From contig NC_030388.2 in the NCBI RefSeq assembly GCF_001625215.2, positions 20,024,058-20,088,057 of the forward strand: 64,000 nucleotides of DNA. The letters are read 5' to 3'. The DNA comes from Daucus carota subsp. sativus. Taxonomy: Eukaryota; Streptophyta; Magnoliopsida; Apiales; Apiaceae. Shown here piece by piece: positions 37,920-51,230 of this stretch. The first letter of the stretch is position 1, and every line of letters starts with the position of its first letter. The position numbers were made by a program, and so were the translations under genes. Under the pieces are notes generated by a model. The model was not told where the DNA came from, did no database searches, and worked only from the letters and a program-made list of their open reading frames with translations.

Positions 37920-38157
37920 ACTCCATCTCTCCATTTAATTTTATACATTCACTATTTGACACGTATTTTAATGCTTCTATAAAATATGGCTCTATAAATT
38001 ATTTTTAAAATTTTCCTTTTTTGGATAAAACTTTAATAGTTAAAATTTTATTCAATTTTTTTAAAAAAATAAATTATAAAATTATACTTTAGACTCCAGA
38101 TAAGCATAGAAGGCGTGCCGCTTTCTTTCTGCGTGTACAACTAGGGGACGAAGGGAG
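37920..38157. mobile_element. Stowaway-like MITE, eroded
   Basis: Left end actccatctctccatttaat, right end tacaactaggggacgaagggag; partial inverted match. Confidence 0.55.
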
Positions 38158-38221
38158 CAGATTCTATCAATGGGCTTAGTATTCAGCACATAAATAATCC
38201 TTACTTTAACAAATCGTAGAT

Positions 38222-38590
38222 ATTAATTGTCATGTCATGCATGAATTAAGGTAGCATGTGAAGGCAGCTTCTTGGTAGAGTAAGTTGTAAGAGTCAAGTC
38301 CAAGTGTCTTAAATGAAACCATGAATCATGGAGGCTGTCGCAAGATGCAAGGCTGAGCCGAAAACGAGGAACTTAAATATTAGTGAAACAGAGCAGCCGT
38401 AGAAAAAATAACGGAGGGGTTGGATCTCACTGAAATCGAACAGAGAAAGAAGAAAAGATTGTTGCAGCTTAAACTTATACTCCCTTGGGAGAGTCAAGAT
38501 GTGGAAACTTAAAGTTGCAGAAGGAGAAAGTCCATTTTTTTATTTTAGTCTATTGAGCTTAAACCCTCTGATGACTCAGCAGTTGTATAG
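38222..38590 (+). pseudogene. Oxidosqualene cyclase stub: promoter plus about 12 codons
   Basis: 38222-38498 matches the leader of the cyclase at 61080-61235, with some extra bases. ATG at 38499 opens [12 protein letters not shown], the same start as at 61236. At about 38533 the sequence jumps to a match with cyclase intron 6 (63531 onward, attttagtct...taaaccctc). A deletion of about 2.3 kb has removed exons 1 (rest) to 6. The breakpoint shows a short TCC match on both sides. Nothing functional can be made from it. Confidence 0.82.
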
Positions 38591-38619
38591 TTACTTGTAA
38601 TTAATGTTGTTATTAAAGG

Positions 38620-38815
38620 AACGGGTTAATAGGCTAAATCATAATTAAACTGACCTCTAACTTGCAAATTCATAACTAAACTCAAAAAGTTTGCAATCGA
38701 CTAACTAAACTAATATTTAGAGGTCAGTTTGCAAAAAGTTTGCAAACTTTTTGAGTTCAATTATGAAACTATTTTTAAAGTTTCATAATTGAACTCAAAA
38801 GGTTTGCAATCATTT
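38620..38815. repeat. Foldback sequence
   Basis: Overlapping inverted words, such as aaaaagtttgcaaactttttgag and aactttaaaaatagtttcataattgaactc with its complement, form a compact hairpin-rich block after the stub. Confidence 0.55.
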
Positions 38816-40058
38816 TCTGATAATATTTTTAAAGTCTGTCGGATGTTAGAGAAGCCCAAAGGAGGTCCGTCAAAAGTTGACCGTAAGATGTTAGCTCACT
38901 TTCCGTCAGATGCTAACCCCCGTCAGAAATTAAAGACCAAACAACGTTTTTTAAGAAAGTGGCTGTCAGAAAGCCTGTATCTGGTAGAGTGTGACAAACA
39001 AATTGATATAATATAAAATAATATCCCTTTCTTTTAATAGGGCTGCTATTTATGTAAGAAGCCAATAGTCTTGAAGATCAAGTACCACAATTCATGTTAA
39101 CGTTTGTTTATGGAATATGTGCGCTTTCAATATACAATTTAATTTTATTGTAATCTTAAAAATATGACATAAGATGAAGCTTGCTTATACATATTTAACT
39201 CCAACATTATGGTCAGGCTCCTTCCATTTTCTAAGCACCCCAAACTTTTTTTTTACCAAAGTGGCACTCTGAACTTTTTTGGACAGTTCACGACACTTTA
39301 AATATCAAGTGTGGTGAACACAGTTTGAGGGAAATTGTGATGAATATGAGGGGATCATCGCCAGGGTTAAGGGCGAAGATAAAAGGAGGTTATAATTCGC
39401 CCCATACAGGGGCGATGAGTACATGTAACTGGTGAGAGAATTGTTAAGGATATTTTGTAAAATCTCAATACTCTTGGCCCCCAGAAGAGGCGAGGACACT
39501 AAGTTGTAAAATCTTTATAGTCTTACACTGTCAGGCTTTTACAGGTTTTGGGTGCTGTAGTTGTTTTCGCCCGTGATAGGGACAAAGACCAATGTTTTCT
39601 TTTATCGTGTTTTATTTGACTAGTGTAATCTACTAAGTTATCACCTCTCAATTAAAATTAAGCAATCACACTTTCTGATAAATATTATGCAGAAATTGAA
39701 ACATATTTGAGAATAGTACTAGCATAATAAGGATAGGTACTGGACTAATTAGACGAGTTCCAGGTAATACTGGGAGCTCTAATGGTGGAGAATAAATATA
39801 AACGAGAAATTTCATCAAATATCTGTCTTTAATGTTTAATACAAGAAAAGAAAATCACAGTCATCAAGACTTATTAAACACATGTATTGCAGTATGATTA
39901 CAATTTACAACAACCACAAAACTGAAAAAAAATCATTCAAATACTTAAAGGAATCAAACTCATCTCTCTGATCATGCACACAGCAAGTACTCACTACTGA
40001 GAGAGGAGTAAAAATAAGAAGTTACATATTTGAATTGAAGTAGTACATGCACTTCTTG
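38816..40058. other. Region around the junction between the two units
   Basis: No gene seen. From about 39605 the sequence matches 9129 onward, marking the start of unit 2. 39240-39600 has short inverted words (gggcgaa / ttcgccc) and may be a transposon relic. Confidence 0.5.
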
Positions 40059-43000
40059 TCAGCGTATAAACTGAATTAATGCATACTCTGCGGTAAACAG
40101 CTGCATGAAGGTTGCAAAATATAGGATAATAATTAGATGAATATGTTATGCAGCGTGTAGTACAAAGTGGCATGTGCACACAAGATTTTCATATGGATAT
40201 GGTAAATTTTGTGATGATCTTTTCACCTTGAAATACAAGAACATTTTTGGAAGAACATCAAAGTCTTGGGTACACATGATTTTCATACTAATATATATGA
40301 TAATTTATGTGATGATTTTTTCATCTTGAAATACAAGAACATCTATAGAAGAATATCAAAGTCTTGGGTAAAATATATTTTGCTCTTTACCAAAGTTTTT
40401 CTAATAGTTGGCACGCACATGGTATACAATCACCACTCCCTCCTCCTCAATTTATAATGATTAAATTTATTTTTTTGTTTGCTTAATAATTTACTGTCCA
40501 CATTTATTGTATATTAAAGATTTAGTTGTAATATTCACTAAATTTAATCAATATATATTTTCAGTAGTTATGAATTGAATTAACATGATCAAAGAAATTA
40601 TGAAACTAATCTGCAGATAATATAGGAGAGAGTAGAATCACATGTATACCTTCCACAAAAACATGTAAAGTGACTCAACTGCAGAATCATCATCAAGATC
40701 AAGAGATTTAGCCCGACGCCAGAGTAAGGAAGCAAGTGTACAATGACCTACTACCTGAAATAAAGAAAAACGAAAAAATAATATCAATAAAAATAAACAG
40801 AAATAATGTTATTATGATATACATAAAAGATGTTTTATATAGGCATTTAATTATCCATTTACCATAAAAAAAAGTAAATCAAGAACATAGCTTGAATTGA
40901 TACATAATTATATGTAAACATTTTGGCACTTAAGACAAGAGAGAATGAAGATTTTCAGGTGATCATGACGAGTAAAACTTACTGTCACAAGTTTGCTTAG
41001 TAGAAGTGATGATAACACGGCTCCGCTCACCACAGCAAACCCATAGTTAATTAGCAGAACCGAAATACAAATTACGAAGACCTGTAAAAATGAAAGGCAT
41101 TAATGAAGAATGACATATTTTTGTATCACTTGATATTTTGCGATATTAAGGTTTATGCAGATTCTTGCAGAACAAAAGCAGATTCTCAACCAGAACAAAA
41201 TCAGAGCAACAACAACACAGAAATTACCCCAGTCCCAGCCTAATGTATAATATCTGTATTACTTGATTTATAGCCTTGTACGATATAAATAAATATTGTA
41301 CTTTACAGAACATTGCAATTATAAATTGTGAATAATCATTGTCTTTATAATTTGATATATATGTTGATTGAACAAACACAGTCTGCCACTGATCCTATAT
41401 TTTTATGTACATAGAGAAGATCAAGTTTCAACAACTATGCAGCACATTACATATATACCTTCTTTTTCCCATGCCTGACACTGTATGTTTGGTTGCCAAA
41501 TGCTTCATCACCTGCTACATCTGGTATGTCCTGTGACAGTGCATTGAATGATGATCACCCGAGTTAGTGCATGAAACCGAAATTTGTATCTGTTATCGCA
41601 AAGCAAGTTACAAGAAATAATAACATGTTGTTTATGTTTTCGTTTATTCTACGCCAGAAAATTGTTAATTATTTTACGTAATAGTATGACACTTAATTAA
41701 TGAAAATATTAGAAACCTTCAAGTGAAATTGGTTCACTAAATTATTCTGCGCGATTAAGTGATAATAAACGTAAAGTTTACGGCTATCTCAGGATTGACT
41801 TGTTTTGTGTATTCACAAAGCAAGTTACGAGAAATAATAACATGCTGTTTATGTTTTTGTTTATTCTATGCGAGAAAATTATTAATTATTTAACATAATA
41901 ATATGACACTTAATTAATGAAAATATTAGAACCCTTCAAGTAAAATTGGTTCTCTAAATTATTCTGCGCGATTGAGTGATGATAAACGTAAAGGTTACAG
42001 CTATCTCACGATTATAAGCTTTGAAAACAAAGATATATACCTTGAACACTCCAAGAACCGTGGCAAACAACGAGAAGAAAATGAGAACAAAGTAGAAGGA
42101 CTTGGGGTGAACTAATGGTCTACCGAGCACATATTTCTGCGAATTAATGTATATGTCCATTCAGTACCAAATAATATATCACAAGAATAAGCATATATGA
42201 CCTTGGATGTTCAGTGGTGTTACCTGGATGTGAGAGAAGACAGGAAGCTGGAAATAGAATGTATGTAGACCGATACTTAATGCGGCAAGGAATGGATTGG
42301 TTTTCCATCTCAGATATGGTAGCTGCAAAAAATATTTGTTGGTAACAAGATATGTATATAAACCTCAAACCTGTAAAGAATATGTTATCTGCCGAGTTAA
42401 ACTGGTAAGAGATGTTATATATACAAAGAATGAATGAGACCAAGCATGAATCTTTTTCGTGCTTTGTTTAGGAAAAAATTATGTATCTTTAAAAAAAATG
42501 AAAATAACATATGCCTCAGGCAAATTATGAAAAGATATCAATGAGACGTACCTCGACAGAGTATGCGGTCCCAACTAAAAAATGTATAATAGCTCCATAA
42601 AGTAATGGAGGGGATCCGAACATGATTGCCGTACCAAGGCCCTGCAAAATTTTTCATTCGAAATATTTTCTTAGTTGTAAACTTGTAATCAAAACCATAG
42701 ATTCACAACCCTCGTGCAAGGAAATATTTATTCTCTCTGCTCTTCGCCTCTTCCACCATACAGTTTGATAGTGTTGAGAACATAAGTTAGATACACATAA
42801 GAACAGAATGTAAAATATATGTACTTCAGAGCGTGATAACGTTCTGTGCTACTTTCACATAAACGCATACAAGGATATTTTTAATACAAACTAGCAAGGT
42901 CGTGGCTCCAAAGTAGGAGCAGCAATTCCTATTTCATTTACACTTCTCTATCGACTTCCTCGTAAAGCTCAAACTACAAATGACCAAGGAAAAAAGCATT

Positions 43001-44809
43001 CAAAAACTAAATAAAAACAAATACGTAAATTTAAGTTAAATTCCAACGGTCAACCCATAATCTTAAACTTACCAAGCACTTCTCTTCATCTCTTCATCTG
43101 TGATGCATTTCTCACCATGATCAAGTTTGATGCACATCAATTTTGATGTGCATCAAAGTAGAGGGACTCATCAATGCAAGTCAACGCCTCACATTCGACC
43201 ATATATTACATTTTATCCGCCATACTTTTATAGTTTAACTTTAAATGTCACATTTAGCAAATTGCTGAGACTTATAGTATTAAAAGAATTTTAAAATTAT
43301 TATAAAAAGGGTATATTTACCCTATTTTGATCGGTGTTCTAAAAATCGGTTCGGGCGACGCAGGCTCTACGGTACCGAAACGTCTCGATTCGGTCCTACA
43401 TAGTTAATTAAGCATTTTTTTTACAAATATCGGTCCTAGACGGTCAACATCTCGCCTGGCTAGTCAGGCGGCCAATAACGAAAATATGTTTTTAATAAAT
43501 AAAATCCAAAATTATGATTATATTATAAGAAATTAAGTATTCACTTGTACTTGACTAATATTTTATATAAAAAAATAAATGACTAATTGTATTTAATATT
43601 TCTTACATTATGTAAAAGAGACTGATTGGCTGGGGGCCGTGGGGGATGCCCCTTGAAATTTCTACTACACTAAGTTTGATATGTAAGTTTCACTTTGTTT
43701 TATAAAATAATAAAAAGAAGTTATAATCTTTGATGATCAATTTAATCTGAAAGCTCATCAGACATGATAAATTCCTTTTCCTTTCTGATAGAGTATGAAG
43801 AAGAAAACAGCATTAATAAATCTAACCATGATTCCAATTGCAGCGGTAATAGCCTTTCCTTGTCCCATGCTATATTCTCCGGAAACCAGTACATAATGGG
43901 GCTTGTTTATCTGAGCAATTTGCACATGAACAAAGATTTAATTATGAACTATGCACAACACATAATTAAAATGAATAATGAGTTGAAATAGTCTTTTTAC
44001 TTTGTCTATCCCGAGATCAGTTAACTGATTTAGTGTACCCACATAGATGTTTATGAAAGCGAATGGGAGCACTGACTGCATTCAGACAACAATTCAAAGA
44101 TCTTGAAAGATAATCATTAGTATTATGTTAATTGTAAAAATTTATTCAGCATACGAAACCTGTAGGATTCCTAGAACAAATGCAGGTGACAGATCTCCGA
44201 ATGAAGTCAAAGGCAGTAGTGATATCGAAACTATGCCAGTAACCTGTTAGCAGAAACTAATTTCTATGATCTGCAGACTGGATAAGATAAGTGGAGAAGA
44301 TATAGGCCAGAACTAACCGTGCCAGTAACACTGTGCAGACGACAAAACCTGCGAAATACATCCCATTTCCTCCATATATCACTCTGTGCTGTTACTTTGT
44401 TATTATCTTCTTTTGGCTCCGGTACAGATTCATCTTTTAGAGTTGCACAAAAAGTCTGTCCAATTTTGTTTTTGTTTCGTGTTCGCTTGTGAACACTGCT
44501 GACTACAAAGATTGAATGTAGAGTCAGAACTCATATATTCGAGTTTTGCATTATAATATTTGTACGAGTTCATCATCAGAAGCTAGGCATTTAAACTGAA
44601 ATTAGTTAAAGAACATCTGCAGAGATGGCAGCTAGGTAAATGTAATGATTGCAAAGATAATAGGTACCTTCTCGTAGAGTATGTGCTTGATTCTCGTAGA
44701 CTATCTTGGAGCATATAGACCAACTTGAGGGAGAAAGAAAATGAGGCGGCCTCAGTTTGGGGCATGGTGGTCTGATCTTAGTAATACTTCTGGATAGATT
44801 TAGATTCAT
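40059..44809 (-). CDS. UbiA-family aromatic prenyltransferase B (coumarin-type candidate), 12 exons
   Basis: Paralogue of the gene at 9981-22586, same exon sizes after exon 1. Exons (minus): 44809-44668, 44502-44318, 44243-44160, 44075-44001, 43910-43827, 42641-42552, 42322-42224, 42136-42041, 41530-41459, 41081-40983, 40754-40650, 40100-40059; all GT-AG, 390 residues. The start ATG at 44809 gives a Ser/Arg/Pro-rich presequence (MNLNLSRSITKIRPP...) fitting a plastid transit peptide. First Asp motif NQLTDLGID at 153-161, second KDIPDVAGD at 285-293. Intron 5 is 1.2 kb, near the ancestral state. A frame opening further upstream at 44857 begins with TTG and was not used. The likely donor is dimethylallyl or geranyl diphosphate; the acceptor is not known. 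Confidence 0.87.
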
Positions 44810-44924
44810 ATTACATCTCAGTTTTGCTTTGCCCTCCGGTGGACTAAGAGCTAGCAAGACACCTTTCTTCTTCTATGCAGACAACTTTGGTTAAAATAGA
44901 AAGATATATATATACAGGCCAACA

Positions 44925-45355
44925 TTCCAGAGAGACTCTTTATATGGAGACTCTTTATATGGAGTTCCATAGTGCGGCACTACAAATCATCAATTTTATT
45001 ATAAATTCTGTTATAGAATACACATAAAACATTCTAATATAGAATACTATAAAATAGATCTATTTTAAGTAATTTAACACTTAAAATTTGATTAAAAAAA
45101 TATATTTTCGAAACTGATTCTACAACAGAATAGTTCTGGATGATTATTATTCTGTTATAGAATCATGTTGAGATATTGCATAATTTTAGATGATCTTTGG
45201 AATAAAAAAATTGTATAACTTCAATTTCGGTTTAATAATCAAAATTTGGAATTATATTTCATAAAATATATAATAGAATATATATTATGTATGTATTTAT
45301 AATGGTGTGCTCGTAACTCCATGTAAGAGGGTATTCTCTCGAGTGCTACCCATAT
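44925..45355. mobile_element. (TA)n-type element upstream of prenyltransferase B
   Basis: Runs from ggccaacattccagagagac to gagtgctaccc, next to short TA tracts, and is the reverse complement type of the element at 18038-18463. Confidence 0.65.
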
Positions 45356-46381
45356 ATACATACCCTTTGGAAAGTCGATCAATTACATGATGGTGTTTAA
45401 AATATAAGCAATTTATAAAATTTTAAAAAGAATAACATTTTTAGTTATAAAGTTTCAGATTTCCGTGCTTATCAAATTATGTTCCATATAATAAGGATGA
45501 CTTTGACCTTTTACACTATTTTGTGATGTAAAAAGACATGTTTTTACATAATATTTTTCGAATTTTTTTTTTCTAAATAAAAATATAGATGTTCAATTTT
45601 TATTTTAAAAAGAAAAATTAAAATATATCATGTATAAGCTACTTTCATAAACTGGTTGTTAATTTAAAGTGAGATAAAATATTAATTACGTAAAATTTCA
45701 AAAAAATTATTAATTTAAATTATTATAAAGAAAATATTTATTTCAATAAAATATATTAGATAATTTGTATATTCTTATTTGTGTCTAAATGTACGATAAA
45801 TGTAAATAAAGTCATGACTAATAATTCCACACAAAAAGAAAAGAAATTTTAACTTAAATATTCTCTATAAATTTTAGCTATAATATTATTTATTTATTTA
45901 TTAGGAGGATCTCGATGGAAATACTCCAATATTTAGATGCGTGTGATTCATTTTACTACAAGAAAGGTAGCTATTTTCTACCGTCAAAAACTGGTCGAAA
46001 ATATTCGACCATTTCTGATCGAAATTAATTATTTTCAACCGCATAAAACTAATAGAAAATAAGCTGGTCGAAATTACCATTTCAGTCGAATATAATTATT
46101 TTTGATCGTTTTCGACCGCCCAAAATTTCATCCTTTCCATTATAAATTTTTGAAGTCTTTCATTTTCAGATCGAAAATAACTTTTGGTCGAAAAAAGGGT
46201 CAGAAATAGCCGTCATGCAATTTCAATTACATGAATCGATGTATTTTCTTAAATTTTTCTTTATAGATGAAAGGTTAAATAAAAATTTCATTTGTAAAAA
46301 ACAATTAAAAGATAAATTATGATAATAGATAATTAATATATTTTAAGTTGTACGTCTAAAATAACTACTCAGTAGTCAGTA
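45356..46381. other. Intergenic with an eroded CACTA-type element
   Basis: 45953-46220 starts tactacaagaaaggtagc and has inverted TTTTCGACC / GGTCGAAAA units like the element at 58673-59018, but no clean far end. The rest shows only MITE-like debris. Confidence 0.5.
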
Positions 46382-46616
46382 CTCCCTCCATTCCAAAATA
46401 ATAGTCGCTTTGACTTTTTGCACGTATTTTGAGGTGCATAAAAAACATAGTTCTAAATATTATTTTTCAAAATTTCTTTTTTTGAATAAAAATAGAGATG
46501 TTAAACTTTTATTTAGAAAAAGAAAAATTCAAAAATAATGTATAAAAGTATGTTTTTTTTACATCTCAAACTACGTGCAAAAAATCAAAGCGACTATTAT
46601 TTTGGAATGGAGCAAG
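46382..46616. mobile_element. Stowaway-like MITE inserted after duplication
   Basis: Ends ctccctccattccaaaataat / ttttggaatggagcaag, TA-flanked. The unit-1 site near 29940 (cagtactaatcatg) is empty. Confidence 0.75.
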
Positions 46617-48479
46617 TACTTCTCATGAAATATATGGTATGGAAAAGATTCGTTCCTTCTATTTTAAGAAGGAATCAGTTTCCGAAGTACATTCACCGAC
46701 GAATATTGTACTCGAGCCTTCCATTCAACATTAATAGTCCACACAATTTCTGGAAATAAATTTTGAAAAACTAAATAGCTAGTTGAGTAGCATGATTTGG
46801 ACCATTTCAAATAGTACTGAACTAATTGAGAAGCCGCGCGTTGGGACGACCTAGCTATAAAAATTATATTAATGATTCAATATTAATATTTGTAGAATGA
46901 AATAATTTTTTGGCTGTCTATAAAATGTATATTAATGTTTCAAAATTAATATTTGTAGGATAAAATAAGTTTTATATTACAAAATCTTGATGTAATACCA
47001 ATACTTATATATAAATTTGCAAAATTGGAATATAATTCATGGTGAAAAAATGAAAATAAATTTATACACGTATTAACAATTTAAAGTACGACGAATATTA
47101 ATTTTATTTGTGTTCTTTTTAAAAATAATCATGTTCATACATTGTCACCTTCCTCCATTTTTTTTTGGATTGATTGTGCACAAAAACATCTAACTTAAAT
47201 CTGTGAGATAGCGGTCTATAACTACCCTTACTTATAACAACCTTTATTTTTTAATATTGTATAACCCGCCTTCACTAAGGAGTAACACTTTTTTCGTTCA
47301 TTCGTTCATTCGGAGCAAACAGATTATGCATGAACAATTTTTTCCAGTTTACAAAGTAAATCATATAAAAATTAACAACAACAAACATGTCTGATGAACA
47401 AACAAATATTATAAAAGAATAACCAACAAACATACATCACTAATAGTTAATTTATTGATATCACCTATCAATATCATATCAAGACTATATTCTTTTCCCG
47501 TATTTGGATTTGTCGACTCCCACATAGCGGTCTATAACTACCTTTACTTGCAACAACCTTTATTTTTTTTAATACTGTATAAACAGCCTTCATTTATCGT
47601 TGCAAAAGAACGGCACCACCGAGTTAGAAATCGAGCAAGAGAACTATCACCAGATAGAGGTAGGGTTGTGGTATTGAAAGAGAGGATGTTGTGTTTAGAT
47701 GATCCAAAACCCTACAATCTGTATGAGTATTTATAGGTGTAGAGAGACTTGTGTGCTACTCTTTTCCATAATTAAATAATCTGAAACAAAATCAAATTAA
47801 AACTGAAAGATAAGAGGTTGTGTTTAGATGATCCAAAACCCTACAATCTATAGGGGTATTTATCGGTGGAGAGACTTGTGTGTGCTACTCTTTCCCATAA
47901 TTAAATAATATAATCTGAAACAAAGTCAGATTAAAACTTTCAAGCTACTATATTCCATAAATAATCTGAAACAAAATCAGATTATAAAACTTGCTTCTAA
48001 TATACCCGAAACTAAAAAAGGTAGTTCTAATTTTTGATATTTTTCATCCAAGAGTTCCAGAAATTAGATTAAATAGAACGAAACGATGTGAGAGGCGTCA
48101 CCTACACGCCCCTCGCTTCTCCTTCATATAAGTAAAAAAAAAGGTAGTTCTAATTTTTGATATTTTTCATCCAAAAATTCCAGAAAATTAGAAAAATATA
48201 ACGAAGCGATGTGAGAGGCGCCACCTACACGCCCCTCGCCTCTCCTTTATATAAGTATATTGATTTAGTGATAAAAGCAGTGCAAAACCATTATCTAAAA
48301 ACTTAGTTGGCAAATCAAATATGAAAATATGACTAATCTGTTCAATTCACACTCCAATCATACCCACCAATTGTCTATAATTATAACTAATCTATTATGG
48401 AGGACTATATTTGTCCATCCACTACGCCTGTAAGAAATCTGTAGAAAGATAACACATCATTTATAATCATATTAAACTG

Positions 48480-48544
<65 letters not shown>

Positions 48545-49140
48545 ATAAAAATCTAACTTATTAATAATGCATTATTTTTAAATTATAGCCAACCAATACA
48601 GTCAATACTATCGAATCAAAATGTTTTACAGATTTAATCCCTCCATCCCAAATTAGATGAGTTAGTTGACTTTGGGCACGTAACTTAAGGTGTATTGACT
48701 GTCTAGATCCGAAATTTATTTTTTTAATTTTTTTTTGTCAACGAAAATTATATATTTAAATTTTTATTTACAAAAATAAAATTTTAAAAATAAGAAATGT
48801 AGCTATACAGTCAATGAACTTTAAAGTGTGTGCCACGAAGTCAACGAGCTCACTGATTTGAGATTTAGTGATTAACAAATTTCACGTTATATGCTACAGG
48901 TGCAATTTAGCCCAACTCGGAGATGCTACAACTGCCCACACATCCGTAACTATCGGAGTGCTTCAAGCAACAGACAATGGACCATTGACCAGTTTCTGTA
49001 GATCTAATCCCAATAGAGTAAGAGTAGTACCGTCTACAGAAAACGTGCTACTATTGGGAATCTTAATAATTTTTGGACTTTAATAACTGCCTTATTTTGG
49101 GACTTGATCCGGTCCTTGCCAGATGTATTTATTGCTCGAA
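46617..49140. repeat. Unit-2 duplicated intergenic sequence with local repeats
   Basis: 46617-46760 and 48948-49135 match unit 1 (29938-30770). Between them lie a doubled GCGGTCTATAACTACC block (47210-47280, 47526-47600), a doubled block around gatgatccaaaaccctaca (47685-47755, 47810-47880), and a 120-bp tandem pair with CTACACGCCCCTCGC (48020-48135, 48145-48257). A (TA)n tract is at 48484-48534. 48640-48870 is a decayed Stowaway-like MITE. No gene seen. Confidence 0.6.
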
Positions 49141-49164
49141 TTACAGTTTTATCAATAAAATTAA

Positions 49165-49800
49165 GATCTAATTTTTTTTTGGTAAGTTTTTGTTGAGTAC
49201 CTTGTCATCGACGTCGTGCCCATCTTTTTGGGATGTTTGTGTTTGTTTTGATGTTTTCGCGTGTTTTTTTTATGAGTTTCGGTAACGTTTCCAAGAAGGA
49301 CTTGCATGATATTTTGAGTGATCCGTAAGACTTGTTTCAGATATGGCACGGTGGTGAATATTGCAAGAACTCAGCTTTGATGAAATAAAATTGTTCATGT
49401 TTTGGGGTTATTTGTTGATCCAATATCATTTGGGTAACTGATAATTTTGAACTCAGCTTTGATGAAATAAAATTGTTCATGTTTTGGGGTTATTTGTTGA
49501 TCCAATATCATTTGGGTAACTGATAATTTTGAACATTGGGCTACAGATACTGCTGCTAATGTGAAGGTCAATTGCGATGCTAATGTAGGTCGGATTGTTC
49601 GAAATTTGATTATAATACTTTTTGGTTTAAAGAATTTAAATATTCTAATTGTTATGAAGCGATCTGAAAACAAAGCGGCTATATGTTTAGCTCGTTTTTT
49701 ATTTCTTAATCCGGTTGTAATTGACAGTTCGAGGGTGTCTCGAATGGATTTCATTTATTTATTAAATTCTTCGTTTTTCGTCAAAAAAAAACTGTAGATA
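49165..49800 (+). pseudogene. Non-LTR retrotransposon (LINE) RNase H remnant
   Basis: 49549-49796 reads VKVNCDANVG...IVRN..., then RSENKAAICLARF and a terminal hydrophobic segment, the pattern of the RNase H domain at the end of plant LINE polyproteins. Middle parts and most acidic residues are missing. An 81-bp tandem doubling lies just upstream (49378-49452 and 49459-49533). Confidence 0.6.
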
Positions 49801-50574
49801 TTACATTAGTTATTAACTAGAGAATTCAAATGTTTACGAGTAAATTTAATATTTTATTTATTCATGTATTGCATTATAATTCTATTCTCTTTTTTTGATA
49901 ATTATAATAAAATAAAAAAAAATCATAAATTTATTATTAAATATTAAATTGGTTAATTTTAGTTAGAAGACTTATTCTAGTTAGAAAATTAGGGTGCATG
50001 GACAATATTCTTGTAGACTCTGAGGGAACTACAATTATTTTTACTTGTCTATGAAATATTTACAACTTAAAACTTCACAACTCCAATTCACCGTCACGAA
50101 GCTTCATTCATCTATTCATAGAAATGCTCAAAAACTTAAACTTATTCCCGAATTTTTTATTTTAATTTGTCAATATTATAAAGAGAAAAATATTCATATA
50201 TCATGTGAATCTTGTTACACACTATAAATGTTGGTCTTTTACGTTGATCACTATACGTCACACTTAAACTTCGTTATATTGCAGACAGGTCTGGTATATA
50301 ATGACATATTTTGTAAGTTGTATAATTTTTTTTTATCTCAAATTTGATGAGCTAATTAATTGGAATTCATAATTATTAAGATATTTTATGTATAGTCGTG
50401 TAATTTATTATAAACAGTTTTCATAAACTAAAATAAATATTTTAATTAATAAAAAATTTAAGAGTACAAGTTACGGAAACTGGCGATACATTTTTTAGCT
50501 AGCTAGGCTTAAACGAGCCAACTATGCTCTTCCGGGGCGGTGGGAGTAGTATTAAGTAAGTAGCTATGAGGTGC
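49801..50574. other. Intergenic, nothing recognised
   Basis: AT-rich, no gene, RNA or transposon end supported. Confidence 0.35.
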
Positions 50575-51230
50575 ATTCGGTTAACCGAAACCGAATTTTT
50601 TTCGGTTAACAGAAACCGAAATTCAATAAAAAGCTCTACCGAAAATCTCTTATAACCGAACCGAAATTTAAATTTCGGTTAATACCGAAAACCGAAATTA
50701 TTAACCGAAATTTTAAAAAACATCTTTAAAATGTAACTGCTCTTCCTCAGATTATGTTCTGTAAATTCATTTTTATATATTTTATATGAATTTTTCCTAA
50801 ATAAATGAAGCAACAATGCCCGAATTATCCACACCATTTAGAAGAAGAATTAATACAGGATATCTGGTTCCATTGTGCTATCCAGGAGGCAGGAGGTGTA
50901 TATGAGCTCTTCTGTATTGAACAACAAGAAACGAAAAAATAGCATACAAATAGAACATGAGACTACATGCCTAAGGTACAAAATAAAGACCACTCCTGTT
51001 CCTCAAGCACTGATATTTTGATTCTCTGACATAGACAGAAGTACATAAGAATAAAATCCAAAGTAAAATTTCGGATAACCATTGGGTTTTCGGTTAACCG
51101 CGGTTTAAAAACTGAAATATCAAAATTTGGCTATCGAAAACCGAAATGAAATTTAAATTTCAGTTAACCGAACCGAATTTATTTCAGTTTTACGGTACGG
51201 TTTTCGGTTAACCGAACCGAATATGAGCTA
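50575..51230. repeat. CGGTTAACCG-rich element
   Basis: Both flanks carry clusters of CGGTTAACCGAAACCGAA-type words in inverted order (50575-50715 and 51090-51225) around a unique middle. It resembles the hAT-like elements at 30837 and 52536, but I found no clean target duplication. Confidence 0.6.

Noticed and set aside
44583..44765. ATG frame MPQTEAAS... over exon 1 of prenyltransferase B
   Set aside because: Splicing this frame to exon 2 leads straight to a stop; the other frame fits the family.
44606..44857. Longer N-terminus for prenyltransferase B starting at 44857
   Set aside because: The first codon there is TTG, not ATG. The ATG at 44809 is in the same frame and joins exon 2 correctly.
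49395..49754. 119-codon minus-strand frame
   Set aside because: Spans the 81-bp tandem doubling antisense to the LINE scrap; the repeated peptide is an artefact.
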